From Chitinophaga pinensis (GTDB lineage Bacteria; Bacteroidota; Bacteroidia; Chitinophagales; Chitinophagaceae), in the NCBI GenBank assembly GCA_902167325.1, contig LR632930.1, forward strand, positions 3,596,001-3,660,000: 64,000 bases of DNA, read 5' to 3'. Each line of letters starts with the position of its first letter. Positions within the stretch are counted from its first letter, which is position 1. Shown piece after piece: positions 51,247 to 61,897 of this stretch. Both the position numbers and the translations under genes were made by a program. The notes below the pieces were generated by a model. It was not told the DNA's origin. It searched no databases and saw only the letters and a list, made by a program, of their open reading frames with translations.

Positions 51247-51523
51247 GAAAGCCCTGCCTGTTAATCTTCTATCACCTTTACTACTGACATCCTCCATCCA
51301 ACCTCCATCCATCCCCAGCAAAATCAAGGGTTCGATGGAGGATGGATGGAGGATGGTAGGAGGGTGGTAGTATAGTGGATTGATAATGAATGGCTTGTAT
51401 GTATATCGAAAATGTGACATTTATAGTGGCTCTGATAGTAAATTACCCCAAATGAAAAGCCCTGCCTCTTACTTGCAGTTTATGCCCTGAATTCATTAAA
51501 TTGAGATAGTTCCACGATGATTC
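51247..51523. other. gene-free region upstream of the hybrid regulator
   Basis: 277 bases with no ORF of note. It holds the purine/pyrimidine inverted repeat at 51288-51370 and a separated direct repeat: GAAA-GCCCTGCCT near 51247 and again near 51454. No clear consensus promoter is seen for the gene at 51524. Confidence 0.5.
51288..51370. repeat. polypyrimidine/polypurine inverted repeat of CCATCC units
   Basis: The left arm (51288-51314) is built from CATCCTCCATCC and CCTCCATCCATCC; the right arm (51334-51370) from GGATGGAGGAT units and GGAGGGTGG. CCTCCATCCATCC (51302-51314) pairs perfectly with GGATGGATGGAGG (51340-51352) across a 25-base loop. Confidence 0.75.
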
Positions 51524-54500
51524 ATGTTTAAAAAACTACTGATCCCGCTATGTCTGCTGGTGCTTTGTCATGCCAGAGCGCAACAACCGGCGTATCCCTT
51601 TACCAGTCTCAATATCCATCATGGTTTGAGTAACAACCAGGTCAATTGTATTTACAAAGACGACCGCGGGTTTCTGTGGTTTGGAACGCTGGGAGGGCTG
51701 AACCGGTATGACGGCACTAACGTCCGGGTATTCCGGCATATACTTTCCGATTCCCTTTCGCTGAGCGACGACTATATCGTTTCCCTCTTTCCCGCGCCGG
51801 ACAGGCGGATGTATATCCGTACCCGTAACGGAGACAATCTCTATGATCCGCGTAGCGAACAATTTATACAGGCCGGACCATGGCTGAAGTCGAAGGGCTT
51901 GCCGGAGGCAGGTTTGACGGCAATGGTACTTACAGGCGATACCTGCTGGGCGGCCTATGCAGACTCAGGCCTTTACCGCCTGCTGCCACACGGTAAAGCT
52001 TCACGTATCGCGTTGCCTATGCGTACAGGCGGGCGTATTGCGGATATTAAACAGGAAGATGCATCTCATCTGATGCTTTTATGGTACGATGGGGCGCTCA
52101 CCCGGCTTGATCTCCGGAACGGGCGTACCGTATGGCACTCAGAAGCACTGTGTGATGAAGTATCCCGTCCGCCGGTTACACTGGCATTGTTTATAGACGC
52201 ACAGAAAGATTGCTGGGTATACATGCCGGGAAGCGATTTTGGTGTGCTGTACTACCAGACGGCTACCGGCGTAAAAAGGAGCGTTTCCCGGAAAACAGGC
52301 AGCCTTAACAATGATATTGTCAATAGTATTATCCAGGACGATCACGGGCTGATATGGATCGGTACGGATCATGGCGGAGTGAACGTCCTTGATAAACAAA
52401 CCTTTCGCGCCAGGTTCCTCATCAACCGACCCGAAGACTCCAAAAGCCTGGCCGAGAACGCTGTTTACGCGCTGTATAAAGACCGGCAGGGTATTGTCTG
52501 GTGCGGCACCTACAAACGGGGCGTAAGCTATTTCGCAGAGAATAAAATGAAGTTTGCCCTCCATGAATTCAAACACGGCGATCCGCTTACGTTGCCATAT
52601 AACGATGTGAACTGTTTCGCGGAAGATAAAAAAGGAAATATCTGGATCGGTACCAATGGGGGAGGACTGATCTACTACGACCGCAAAGCGTATACCTACC
52701 GGCAATACCGCCATATGCCCGGCGATGAAAACTCACTCAGTAATGATGTGATCGTAAGCCTGCATGTAGATAAAAGAGACCAGCTTTGGATTGGATATTA
52801 TTTCGGAGGAATGGATTACTTCAGCAACGGGCGCTTCACGCATTACCGGCATTCTACAAAAGACGCGAATAGCCTGGCGAATAAAACGGTCTGGAAGCTG
52901 TATGAAGACAGCCGTAACAATTTCTGGGTGGGCACGCTTGGTGGTGGACTCGACCGCTTTGACCGCAGTAATGGAATATTCTATCACAACAACGTGGATA
53001 TGGCCAATTCTGTCCATTCCAATTATATCACCGCCTTTGCGGAAACGCCCGGGGGCGACTTATGGATAGGCACTGCTTATGGCATTGATGTGCTGGATAA
53101 ATCAAAAGGTATTTTCGTGCATCTCCTGCGCAGCACGCATCAGCTCAGTAACGACAACGTAACTTCCCTGCTGTGCGACCGCCAGGGCCGTATGTGGGCA
53201 GGTACGCGCGAAGGGCTCAGCTATTATGATCCATCAACCCTCAACTTCCGCACATTCAGAATAACGGACGGCCTGCCGGATAATACGATTGTAAGTATGC
53301 TGGAAGATGATAATGGCTGGCTGTGGGTTAGCACTACCCGCGGATTGTCGCGTATACGGGCAACCGGTACTGGAAACGATCTGGTGATCTCCTGCCGTAA
53401 TTATGATGAGCAGGATGGGTTGCAGGGGAAAGTGTTCAATGTGAATGCAGCCTTGCGCCTGCGGAGCGGAGAAATGTTGTTTGGCGGAGCCGATGGATTC
53501 AATTTGTTTAACCCTGCAGAAATAAAAGAAAGCAGAACACCGCCTGCGCTCGTATTCACCGGCCTGCAATTATTTAACAAAACGATTGGAGCGGGTGAGA
53601 GCTTTCGCGGGCATGTAGTACTCGATGCTTCCCTGCCTGAAACCCGCAGCATAAACCTGCGGTATAATGAGAACGATTTTTCAGTGGATTTCGCTTCCCT
53701 GAATTTTCGGCATGCCGACAAGAACCGGTATGAATACAAGTTGGAAGGATTCAATAAAGAATGGATGCTGACAGATGGTAAGTCGCGGCGCATCTCTTAC
53801 ACCAACATCAACCCCGGCAATTATACCCTGCATGTACGGTCGTCTCCCGAAGACGGGAATCCTACCGGCGGGGGCATATCTCTGGAGATCCGCATTCTAT
53901 CACCCTGGTGGGCTACCGGCTGGGCCTATACGGTGTATGTATTGCTGCTGATAGCGGCATTGTATCTTGGGCGGCAGGCTATTATCCGCCGTGCCCACCG
54001 CAGGTTTGCATTACAGAACGAGCGGAAGGAAGCGCAGCGGCTGCATGAAATGGATATGATGAAGATCAAACTCCTGACCAATGTGAGCCACGAACTGCGG
54101 ACACCGGTTTCCCTGATACTGTCGCCCATTGAGGATTTCATCAGGCGTTCGGACGATGAAGGAGAGCGGCAGCAGTTCCAGCTTATCCGGCGGAATGCAC
54201 GACGCCTTCTCAATCTGGTAAACCAGCTCATGGATTTCAGGAAAATGGAAATGCAGGAACTGCGCACGGATGCTGCTCCGGGTGAGTTGATGAGCTTCCT
54301 CCGTGAATCTGTTCAATCATTTTCCGATCTGGCAGAAAGAAAAGGCGTTGCGTTATCATATCACGCAAATGCTGCGCAGATTCATGTCCGCTTCGATCAC
54401 GATAAACTGGAGCGCATCGTCTTCAACCTGCTTTCTAACGCATTTAAATTTACACCTGCCGGCGGAACGGTAGAAGTGACGGCCTCCGTTACCCCGGAAG

Positions 54501-55582
54501 AAGAGCGTGCCTGGCTGGAGCTGCGCGTACGGGATACCGGCATAGGGATACCGCCCGACAGAATCGGGAAGATCTTTGAACGCTACTTCCAGGCCGACCA
54601 GCGGAGTGCATTTGTGAGTCCGGGTAGTGGCATTGGCCTTGCCATCACGCGGGAGTTCGTTACCATGCAGCACGGAACGGTGGAAGTGGAGAGCATACCT
54701 GATCAGGGCAGCTGCTTTACCGTGCGCATTCCATATGAGTTATCGGCCTACGATGCACCGGAGCACATCGCAAACGATACCCCTGTACCTGCAGCTCCCC
54801 TGAAAGTTCCGGAAGCAGCCTCGCGGAAAGGGAAACGCAAACAAACCATTTTACTGGTGGAAGACACGGAAGATTTCCGCTTTTACCTCAAGGAGAACCT
54901 GCAGGAATATTATAATGTACTGGAAGCGGCCGATGGGGAGGCGGGATGGCAGGCAGCCCTTTCTGCTCAGCCCGACCTGGTGGTGAGCGATATTACCATG
55001 CCGGGAATGGATGGCCTGGCCCTTTGCCGGAAGATACGAAGCCATGCCCGTACCCGCCAGATCCCCGTGATCCTGCTCACCGCCATGGGGGAGGAGAACA
55101 TTCAGCTGCAGGGCCTGGATGCCGGCGCGGCGGATTACCTCGTGAAGCCCTTTAGCTTCGAGATCATGCTGTCCCGCGTACGGAATCTGCTGGAAAGGAA
55201 GGCGCCCGTGCAATGGGTGATCCCGAAAGATGCGGAGCCGGAGCAACTCTCGGCCGACGAGAAGTTTATGCAACGTGCTTTGGAGATCGTGGAAAAGAAC
55301 CTGTCGGACGCAGAATTCTCAGTGGAGGCACTCAGCAGGGAACTTTGTATGAACCGTGTTTCTGTTTACAAAAGGATTTACGCTCTTTCCGGGCAGCCGC
55401 CCATCGAGTTCATACGATCGGTACGGTTACGCCGTGCTGCCGACCTCCTGGTGAAGACGGAAATGAACATCGCGGAGGTAGCTTATGAAGTAGGATTCAA
55501 TAACCCCAAATATTTCGCGCGTTACTTCAAAATAGCATACCACATGCTGCCTTCGGCCTATGCTACGGCCATGCGCAAGTAA
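51524..55582 (+). CDS. hybrid two-component system regulator (PUL-type)
   Basis: 1352 residues. Order: signal peptide (to RAQQ), about 13 Reg_prop beta-propeller repeats, a Y_Y_Y domain (near 700-790), a transmembrane helix (WATGWAYTVYVLLLIAALYLG), HisKA with His856 (VSHELRTP), HATPase_c, a receiver domain with phospho-acceptor Asp1156 (VVSDITMPGMDG) and Lys in VKPFSFE, and a C-terminal AraC HTH (SVYKRIYALSGQPPIEFIRSVRLRRAADLL). Such proteins bind a glycan fragment in the periplasm and activate the adjacent PUL. Here it lies directly upstream of SusC/SusD. Confidence 0.95.
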   Translation: MFKKLLIPLCLLVLCHARAQQPAYPFTSLNIHHGLSNNQVNCIYKDDRGFLWFGTLGGLNRYDGTNVRVFRHILSDSLSLSDDYIVSLFPAPDRRMYIRTRNGDNLYDPRSEQFIQAGPWLKSKGLPEAGLTAMVLTGDTCWAAYADSGLYRLLPHGKASRIALPMRTGGRIADIKQEDASHLMLLWYDGALTRLDLRNGRTVWHSEALCDEVSRPPVTLALFIDAQKDCWVYMPGSDFGVLYYQTATGVKRSVSRKTGSLNNDIVNSIIQDDHGLIWIGTDHGGVNVLDKQTFRARFLINRPEDSKSLAENAVYALYKDRQGIVWCGTYKRGVSYFAENKMKFALHEFKHGDPLTLPYNDVNCFAEDKKGNIWIGTNGGGLIYYDRKAYTYRQYRHMPGDENSLSNDVIVSLHVDKRDQLWIGYYFGGMDYFSNGRFTHYRHSTKDANSLANKTVWKLYEDSRNNFWVGTLGGGLDRFDRSNGIFYHNNVDMANSVHSNYITAFAETPGGDLWIGTAYGIDVLDKSKGIFVHLLRSTHQLSNDNVTSLLCDRQGRMWAGTREGLSYYDPSTLNFRTFRITDGLPDNTIVSMLEDDNGWLWVSTTRGLSRIRATGTGNDLVISCRNYDEQDGLQGKVFNVNAALRLRSGEMLFGGADGFNLFNPAEIKESRTPPALVFTGLQLFNKTIGAGESFRGHVVLDASLPETRSINLRYNENDFSVDFASLNFRHADKNRYEYKLEGFNKEWMLTDGKSRRISYTNINPGNYTLHVRSSPEDGNPTGGGISLEIRILSPWWATGWAYTVYVLLLIAALYLGRQAIIRRAHRRFALQNERKEAQRLHEMDMMKIKLLTNVSHELRTPVSLILSPIEDFIRRSDDEGERQQFQLIRRNARRLLNLVNQLMDFRKMEMQELRTDAAPGELMSFLRESVQSFSDLAERKGVALSYHANAAQIHVRFDHDKLERIVFNLLSNAFKFTPAGGTVEVTASVTPEEERAWLELRVRDTGIGIPPDRIGKIFERYFQADQRSAFVSPGSGIGLAITREFVTMQHGTVEVESIPDQGSCFTVRIPYELSAYDAPEHIANDTPVPAAPLKVPEAASRKGKRKQTILLVEDTEDFRFYLKENLQEYYNVLEAADGEAGWQAALSAQPDLVVSDITMPGMDGLALCRKIRSHARTRQIPVILLTAMGEENIQLQGLDAGAADYLVKPFSFEIMLSRVRNLLERKAPVQWVIPKDAEPEQLSADEKFMQRALEIVEKNLSDAEFSVEALSRELCMNRVSVYKRIYALSGQPPIEFIRSVRLRRAADLLVKTEMNIAEVAYEVGFNNPKYFARYFKIAYHMLPSAYATAMRK

Positions 55583-55780
55583 GGAAGGCAACAAATGATA
55601 CCTGTGGAATTAACATTCTGACCCCCTGGCGGCAACATTACAGCCCCGCATTTTAAACAATGCCGTACCCTGCTATCCGGATAATCCCGATACTTTTATC
55701 GAGACCTTACAACGTGGGTCCCAGTTTACAATAGTCAACCAAATCAACGCGCAAACATTCCACACATTAACATTCTACGT

Positions 55781-58700
55781 ATGAAAAAAATCAGTTTAGC
55801 GGGGAAATCGAGCCCGGTCTGGTGGATACTCCTCTGCCTATGGCTGGCCCATGTTCCCATTCTCGCCCAAACTCCTCCTGACCAAAGGCGTACCATTACC
55901 GGTCTTGTGACCGACCGCGATTCACGGCAGCCTATACCCGGTGCTACCGTCGCCATAAAGGGCACCTCCAAGGGCGTGGCCACCAATGCTGAAGGTAGCT
56001 TCAGTATAGAGGCCAAAACGGGAGATGTACTGGGTATCTCTTTCGTGGGCATGTCGGCCCAGGAAATCAAGGTAGGCAGTGCTTCCTCTTACAACGTTAC
56101 CCTCGAAACCGACAGCAAAACCCTCAGTGATGTAATTGTGGTAGGGTATGGCAAAATGAAGAAGACCGATCAGAGCAGTGCCCAGGTATCCGTATCAGCC
56201 GCTGATATCGGCCGTACGATCAATACCACCATCGATCAGGCCTTACAGGGCAGGGCCGCGGGTGTTTATGTAACGCAGAACTCCGGTCAGCCCGGTGGCG
56301 GCGTATCGGTTGTAATCCGCGGGATCAATACCCTTAGCGGCACCAATGAGCCGTTGTATGTGATAGACGGGGTTCAGATTCAGCCTGCCACCGTTTCCTA
56401 CGGCAATACCAGTTCCGTAAACCCCCTGGCCGGTATCAACTCGAACGATATTGAGTCTATGGAAATACTGCAGGGGCCATCAGCTACCGCCATTTACGGT
56501 TCCCGTGCCACTAACGGCGTAGTTTTGGTAACTACCCGCAGGGGCAGGATGGGGCAGATGAAAGTGGGATATAACTATTTATATACGCTGCAGGACAAGC
56601 CGGATGAAGTACCCACCCTTAACCTCCGCCAGTTCGCCATCATGAACAATGAAATCGCGGCCCTGCTCAACCGTACGCCCACCCCCGAATTCCAGAATCC
56701 TTCTGTTTTGGGTGATGGTACCCGCTGGCAGCAGGAGCTCTTTAAAACCGCTCCGTTGCAACGGCATCAGCTGACTGTCAGCGGTGGTACTGAGCGCACA
56801 GGTTATTATCTCTCTGGTGAGTATTTCGACCAGGAAGGCGTGGCCGTTGGGTCAGACTTCAAACGCTACAGCTTCCGCCTTAATATGGACAATCAATTGT
56901 TCAAATGGCTGAAGCTCAGCACCAACGTTAACTTTTACCAGACGAAAGAAAAACTGTCGTCTACCAGTGAAGACGTGATCCGCAATGCCATCAACCTTGC
57001 ACCGAACGTTCCGGTGAAGAACGCGGATGGTTCCTGGGGAGGCGCTACAGAAAATGAATACGGCAGCAATGCAAAGTATGCACCGCTTAACCCCGTGGCC
57101 ATCGCCAATCTCATTAGTAATGATCTGAAACGGACAGGCGGCATGGGTGGTATGACGGCAGAAGTAGGGATCATTAAAGGCCTTACTTTCCGGACCAGCT
57201 TTAACGGCAACTTCGAGTTTTTCGACGGTGTGAAATTTACCCCCACTTACCGGCTGGGTTACAACGCCAATGAGAAAGCCAGTATGTCGGTGCAGAACAA
57301 TAAGAATTTCTACTGGAACCTGAACGAGCTGCTGCAGTATACCACGCAGATCGGGAAGCACTCCATTAACGCCATGGCAAGCCACGAAGCGCAGGCCTGG
57401 AATTATGAAGGTTACAACATTACCCGCACCGGCTTTGCCAGCAACGAGATCCCGTCCATTAACCTCGGTGATGCGCAGGGGCAAACTACAGGCGGTAACA
57501 AAGGCTCCGGCGCACTGGAGTCCTGGCTGGGCCGCGTTATCTATACTTATGACGATAAGTACATCCTGCAGGTGGCAGGGCGTGCGGATGGCTCGTCCAA
57601 CTTCGGGACGAACAACCGCTGGGGATACTTCCCTTCAGTTTCTGCAGCCTGGCGTGTTTCCCGCGAACCTTTTATGCAGTCGCTCGACATGATCAGCGAC
57701 CTGAAGCTGCGTGCAGAGTTCGGTACTACGGGTAACAGCGGCAGCGGTGGTGCGCAATTCAGCTCCCTGTCTTCAGTAACCACTCCATGGGGAGCAGGTT
57801 TCAGAACAGGGCAGTATGGTAATGCCGATCTGAAATGGGAATCTACCGAAACCAAAAACATCGGCCTGAACCTGGGGCTGTTCAAAGACAGGATCCAGAT
57901 CGAAGCAGATTATTACATCCGCGAAACCGATAATCTCCTCATGCCTAACCCGCTGCCCGCTTACATGGGTACGCAGGGCGAAGGGGCCATCAGCGCACCG
58001 ATCGTAAATATCGGGTCCATGAAAAACCGCGGCTTCGGGATTACTGTGAATACGACCAATGTCAACAGGAACGGTTTCACCTGGAAAACGAACTTCAACA
58101 TCTCCTCTTTCAAAACTGAGATTACCAAGTTCTATTCCGACGCTGCCTTCCTGAGCCGCAGCGCGTGGTATATGAACAACTTCACCTCCCGTTCCGCTAT
58201 TGGGCAGGCTCCCTGGATGTTCTGGGGATATGTGGCAGACGGGATCTTCCAGTCTGAAGAAGAAGTACGGAAAAGCGCTATACCTACGCAGGCCGACGGT
58301 TCGCCGCTGCCCATCGCTAAAGACGGTGGCGTTTGGGTAGGAGATATCAAATACAAAGACCTTAATAACGATAATAAGATCGATTCCCGTGATCAGACGT
58401 ATATCGGTAACCCCTGGCCCAAGCTGACTTACGGCCTTACCAATACCTTTTCCTATAAAGGATTTGATCTGAGTATCCTGCTCACAGGTGCTTCCGGAAA
58501 TGATATCTATAATTACGTGCGTTACAACAATGCCAATCCGAATAACATCAACCTGGGCCGCAACCTCATGTCTGAAGCATTTGACTATGCACGCATCGTG
58601 AAAGATGCCGGCGGGAAGGATGTGATATCAAACACCGGCACCAGCATTCCGCGTATTGTGGGTACTGATGTAAATGGCAATGGCAACCGTTTCACGAACT

Positions 58701-58978
58701 TCTTTGTGGAAGATGGTTCTTATATCCGAATCAAAAACGTGCAACTGGGATATATAGTGCCGTCGGAATGGCTCAGCCGCCAGCGGGTGGTACGCTCTAT
58801 CCGGGTTACACTGGGTGCGCAAAACCTGCATACGTTCACAAAGTACAGTGGGTTTGATCCCGAAGTAGGCGCCTATCTGGGTAAAGAAGTGCAGCTCAGC
58901 AGCCAGCTGATTGCTGTAGACGCCGGGCGCTATCCGCTCACCCGCATGTATTCCGCTGCCGTGGCTGTTGATTTTTAA
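55781..58978 (+). CDS. SusC/RagA-type TonB-linked outer-membrane transporter
   Basis: 1065 residues. A signal peptide ending ILAQ, a CarboxypepD-reg-like domain (RTITGLVTDRDSRQPIPGATVAIKGTSKGVATNAEGSFSI), then DVIVVGYGKMKKTDQSSAQVSV (TonB-box-like/RagA linker) and the SusC plug with VIRGINTLSGTNEPLYVIDGVQI. The C-terminal barrel ends SAAVAVDF. It imports glycan oligomers together with SusD. It opens a four-gene operon (SusC-SusD-SGBP-GH) with gaps of about 19, 21 and 2 bases. Confidence 0.95.
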   Translation: MKKISLAGKSSPVWWILLCLWLAHVPILAQTPPDQRRTITGLVTDRDSRQPIPGATVAIKGTSKGVATNAEGSFSIEAKTGDVLGISFVGMSAQEIKVGSASSYNVTLETDSKTLSDVIVVGYGKMKKTDQSSAQVSVSAADIGRTINTTIDQALQGRAAGVYVTQNSGQPGGGVSVVIRGINTLSGTNEPLYVIDGVQIQPATVSYGNTSSVNPLAGINSNDIESMEILQGPSATAIYGSRATNGVVLVTTRRGRMGQMKVGYNYLYTLQDKPDEVPTLNLRQFAIMNNEIAALLNRTPTPEFQNPSVLGDGTRWQQELFKTAPLQRHQLTVSGGTERTGYYLSGEYFDQEGVAVGSDFKRYSFRLNMDNQLFKWLKLSTNVNFYQTKEKLSSTSEDVIRNAINLAPNVPVKNADGSWGGATENEYGSNAKYAPLNPVAIANLISNDLKRTGGMGGMTAEVGIIKGLTFRTSFNGNFEFFDGVKFTPTYRLGYNANEKASMSVQNNKNFYWNLNELLQYTTQIGKHSINAMASHEAQAWNYEGYNITRTGFASNEIPSINLGDAQGQTTGGNKGSGALESWLGRVIYTYDDKYILQVAGRADGSSNFGTNNRWGYFPSVSAAWRVSREPFMQSLDMISDLKLRAEFGTTGNSGSGGAQFSSLSSVTTPWGAGFRTGQYGNADLKWESTETKNIGLNLGLFKDRIQIEADYYIRETDNLLMPNPLPAYMGTQGEGAISAPIVNIGSMKNRGFGITVNTTNVNRNGFTWKTNFNISSFKTEITKFYSDAAFLSRSAWYMNNFTSRSAIGQAPWMFWGYVADGIFQSEEEVRKSAIPTQADGSPLPIAKDGGVWVGDIKYKDLNNDNKIDSRDQTYIGNPWPKLTYGLTNTFSYKGFDLSILLTGASGNDIYNYVRYNNANPNNINLGRNLMSEAFDYARIVKDAGGKDVISNTGTSIPRIVGTDVNGNGNRFTNFFVEDGSYIRIKNVQLGYIVPSEWLSRQRVVRSIRVTLGAQNLHTFTKYSGFDPEVGAYLGKEVQLSSQLIAVDAGRYPLTRMYSAAVAVDF

Positions 58979-58997
58979 GCACCTAAAATTCCGAATT

Positions 58998-60647
58998 ATG
59001 AAAAAGCAATCATTCATCCGATCTATATTCCTTTTCAGCTGCGGTGTGCTGCTGGCTGCATGCAGCAAGGATTTCCTGAACCGTCCGCCTGAAGACGCGA
59101 TCGTGGACGTTAACTTTTACCAGACATCCGATCAGGTACTGGCAGGTACTGCGCCACTGTACAACATTGTATGGTTCGCCTATAACGATAAAGCATCGCA
59201 CGGGATCGGCGACGGTCGCGCAGGCGTACTCATGTCCGGCTCTTATCAGGTCGAAAATATCAGGATGCAAACCACTGACGTTACTCCGGAAGTTTACAGC
59301 TCCTGGACGGCCTTCTTTAACGTGGTGGCGCAATCCAATATGGTGATCAATAACGTAACGAAATATACCGCTCCCGGTGTACCCGCTAACATTAAGCAGA
59401 TGGGTATTGCAGAAGGACGGTTTATGCGTGCCATGGCTTATTACTATCTCGTACAAAACTGGGGCGCAGTACCCATTATTGTCGATAATAACACCCTGCT
59501 GACAGATACCACTGTTGCGCGGAATACCGTGGAAAGCGTATGGGAATTCATTATCAGGGAATTTCAGTTTGCAGCAGATAACCTGCCGCCCTCGCCCGCA
59601 CAGAAAGGACGTATCACCAGATGGACGGCAAAAGGGATGCTGGCGAAAAGCTACCTCACCCGCGCAGGACTTGGCGGAAACGGACAGCGCAACCAGGACG
59701 ATCTGAACAAAGCGAAAGCCTTTGCATTGGAAGTTATCACAGGCAGCGGGGCTAAGCTAATGTCCAGCTACGAAGACCTCTTCATCATGAAGAACAATAA
59801 TAATTCTGAAAGTCTTTTTGCCTTGCAATGGAAATACGATGGCGACTGGGGAACCCAGAACAGCGTGCAGGCCTTTCTGGCTTATGGTTCTGAGATCACG
59901 GGTTTTGGTGACGGATGGGGGGGCGACCTTGGAGCTTCTCCCGATCAGCTGTCGTTGTACACCGCTACTGACAAGCGCCTGAAAGGAACCTTCATGCTGC
60001 CGGGTACACACTATTCTTACATTCATCAGGCAGTGGATGATCCCAATAACCCCGGGAAGAAGATCGTGCAGGAGCTACAAGTGCCGTGGAATTGGGTAGG
60101 CACAGAGCGTTACAATACACGTGCCTGGGTGAAAAAGTATGTAGTGGGCCGTCCGGAAGATAACGATGGCAAAGTGACACAGCAGCATACAGAGATGAAT
60201 ACCTACATGCTGCGACTTGCGGATGTATACCTCATCTACGCAGAAGCCGCGCTGGGAAATGCCGCGTCCACGAATGATGATCAGGCTTTAAAATACTTTA
60301 ATGCAGTGCGCGAGAGGGCAGGTGTACCGGAGAAGAATGTAATTACGGCAGATGATATCTACCGCGAACGAAGGCTGGAACTGGCTATGGAAGGACAGGC
60401 ATGGTACGATCTGGTGCGGATGTATTATCATTCCCCGCAGAAAGTACTGGATCTTATTAAGAACCAGGACAGAGGTACCTACCGCGTTGTTCCCAATGCT
60501 GCAACCAACGCTACGGGCTGGACGGTTACATCCGATGTGCCGGCTAAGTATGCGGTAACGGCAGGTAACTTCTTCCTGCCCATTCCGGCAGTGGAACTAT
60601 CAGCAGCGCCTAACCTCCGTAAGCCACCAGTTCCCTTTAAGTTCTAA
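58998..60647 (+). CDS. SusD/RagB-type nutrient-binding lipoprotein
   Basis: 549 residues from the ATG at 58998; the longer ORF start at 58968 would add ten residues before the signal. MKKQSFIRSIFLFSCGVLLAAC puts the lipidated Cys at 22. KDFLNRPPEDAI, then the TPR-rich helical body (RFMRAMAYYYLVQNWGAVPIIV; VESVWEFIIREFQFAADNLP), and the C-terminal RERRLELAMEGQAWYDLVRMYYH are SusD signatures. It forms the lid of the SusC channel and binds glycan. Confidence 0.95.
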   Translation: MKKQSFIRSIFLFSCGVLLAACSKDFLNRPPEDAIVDVNFYQTSDQVLAGTAPLYNIVWFAYNDKASHGIGDGRAGVLMSGSYQVENIRMQTTDVTPEVYSSWTAFFNVVAQSNMVINNVTKYTAPGVPANIKQMGIAEGRFMRAMAYYYLVQNWGAVPIIVDNNTLLTDTTVARNTVESVWEFIIREFQFAADNLPPSPAQKGRITRWTAKGMLAKSYLTRAGLGGNGQRNQDDLNKAKAFALEVITGSGAKLMSSYEDLFIMKNNNNSESLFALQWKYDGDWGTQNSVQAFLAYGSEITGFGDGWGGDLGASPDQLSLYTATDKRLKGTFMLPGTHYSYIHQAVDDPNNPGKKIVQELQVPWNWVGTERYNTRAWVKKYVVGRPEDNDGKVTQQHTEMNTYMLRLADVYLIYAEAALGNAASTNDDQALKYFNAVRERAGVPEKNVITADDIYRERRLELAMEGQAWYDLVRMYYHSPQKVLDLIKNQDRGTYRVVPNAATNATGWTVTSDVPAKYAVTAGNFFLPIPAVELSAAPNLRKPPVPFKF

Positions 60648-60668
60648 TCACCCAAAAACGCAACTCCC

Positions 60669-61895
60669 ATGAGCCAAAATATTCGACTACTGCTGGCAGG
60701 CATGTTACTGTTTCTGCTGGCAGCCTGTTCCAAAGACGACGGGATATCCGGTCCGCCCGTAGTACGCAAAGTATCGTTACTGGATTCCTCTAAGCAGGAC
60801 AGTTCCTTTGTACGCGCACTTCCCGGAACAATGATCCTCATCACTGGTGAAAACCTGCAAGGGATTTCCAGTATTACATTTAACGGATTGAGTGCTTACT
60901 TCAATCCCGCTTACAATACGAATACACATGTTATCATTACTATTCCGGATGAAACGCCTTCTGAAGCAACAGATCCGAAGGTGCCAAATGAAATCCGGAT
61001 TAAAACAGACCATGGAGAAGCGGTATTTACTTTCGCTATAGACATTCCCCCGCCATCCATTGAAACAATCAGTAATGAAAACGCTTTACCCGGCGATTCT
61101 GTGATCATCTGGGGCTCCAGCCTGTGGCTGATCAATAAGATTATCCTCCCCGGTGGACGGGAAGTCACTGCTTTCAACACAGATATTGATGGTTTTCGCG
61201 TAGGTTTTGTAATGCCAGATCTTGGAAACGATACCGGCAGGCTGGCTGTAGTGGCAAAGTATGGAACCGCAGTATCTGACGGACCGTTAAACGACCATCA
61301 GAGCGGAGATGTGATCTGCAATTTTACCAATGCAGGAGAAACAGGGGAAGTGCCCCGCTTCAGCTGGGCATGGTGGGGAGCAGATCGTATCAACGACGCC
61401 ACCAAGTTCCCTGGAACAAGAGGGCATTATCTCCATAACATTTTCGGAGGTGTAGGTGCCAAAAATGGTGCATGGTGGGAGGGAGGCAGATCCGGTAACT
61501 TTAATCCGGTAGCATTATTTACAGATGCAGTCAGAACTCATCAGGCCGCTGATTACGCCCTTAAATTTGAAATCAGCACCAAAGAACCCTGGACCACTGC
61601 CGTGTGCGTGCTCCGCTTCGGCGAAGAATTAGCCGTGCGCTGGATACCCTGGGCGGCTTCTCCCGCTGAAGGATTCCATACGGGTCATAAATGGCAAACT
61701 ATTACAGTACCCTTGAATGCATTCAGGAGAGCATCAGATGGAATAGAAGGTACCGGAGCCAGCGCGGTTTCTATGGGGGAACTGGTGACTGCCGGCGGTA
61801 ATGTAGCCTTCGGGTTCAGAATAGTTTCAGAAGAAAAAGGGATCGAAGTGTTTAATGCAGCATTCGACAATTTCAGGATCGTCAAGATTAAATAG
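60669..61895 (+). CDS. IPT/TIG surface glycan-binding lipoprotein
   Basis: 408 residues. The signal ends LLAAC (Cys20). Two IPT/TIG domains occupy residues about 35-128 (VRALPGTMILITGENLQGISSITFNG) and 129-215 (ALPGDSVIIWGSSLWLINKIILPGG). The C-terminal part (SWAWWGADRINDATKFPG; ALKFEISTKEPWTTAVCVLRFGEE) looks like a carbohydrate-binding jellyroll. It is probably the SGBP of this PUL, holding the polysaccharide for the SusCD pair. Confidence 0.85.
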   Translation: MSQNIRLLLAGMLLFLLAACSKDDGISGPPVVRKVSLLDSSKQDSSFVRALPGTMILITGENLQGISSITFNGLSAYFNPAYNTNTHVIITIPDETPSEATDPKVPNEIRIKTDHGEAVFTFAIDIPPPSIETISNENALPGDSVIIWGSSLWLINKIILPGGREVTAFNTDIDGFRVGFVMPDLGNDTGRLAVVAKYGTAVSDGPLNDHQSGDVICNFTNAGETGEVPRFSWAWWGADRINDATKFPGTRGHYLHNIFGGVGAKNGAWWEGGRSGNFNPVALFTDAVRTHQAADYALKFEISTKEPWTTAVCVLRFGEELAVRWIPWAASPAEGFHTGHKWQTITVPLNAFRRASDGIEGTGASAVSMGELVTAGGNVAFGFRIVSEEKGIEVFNAAFDNFRIVKIK

Positions 61896-61897
61896 GA

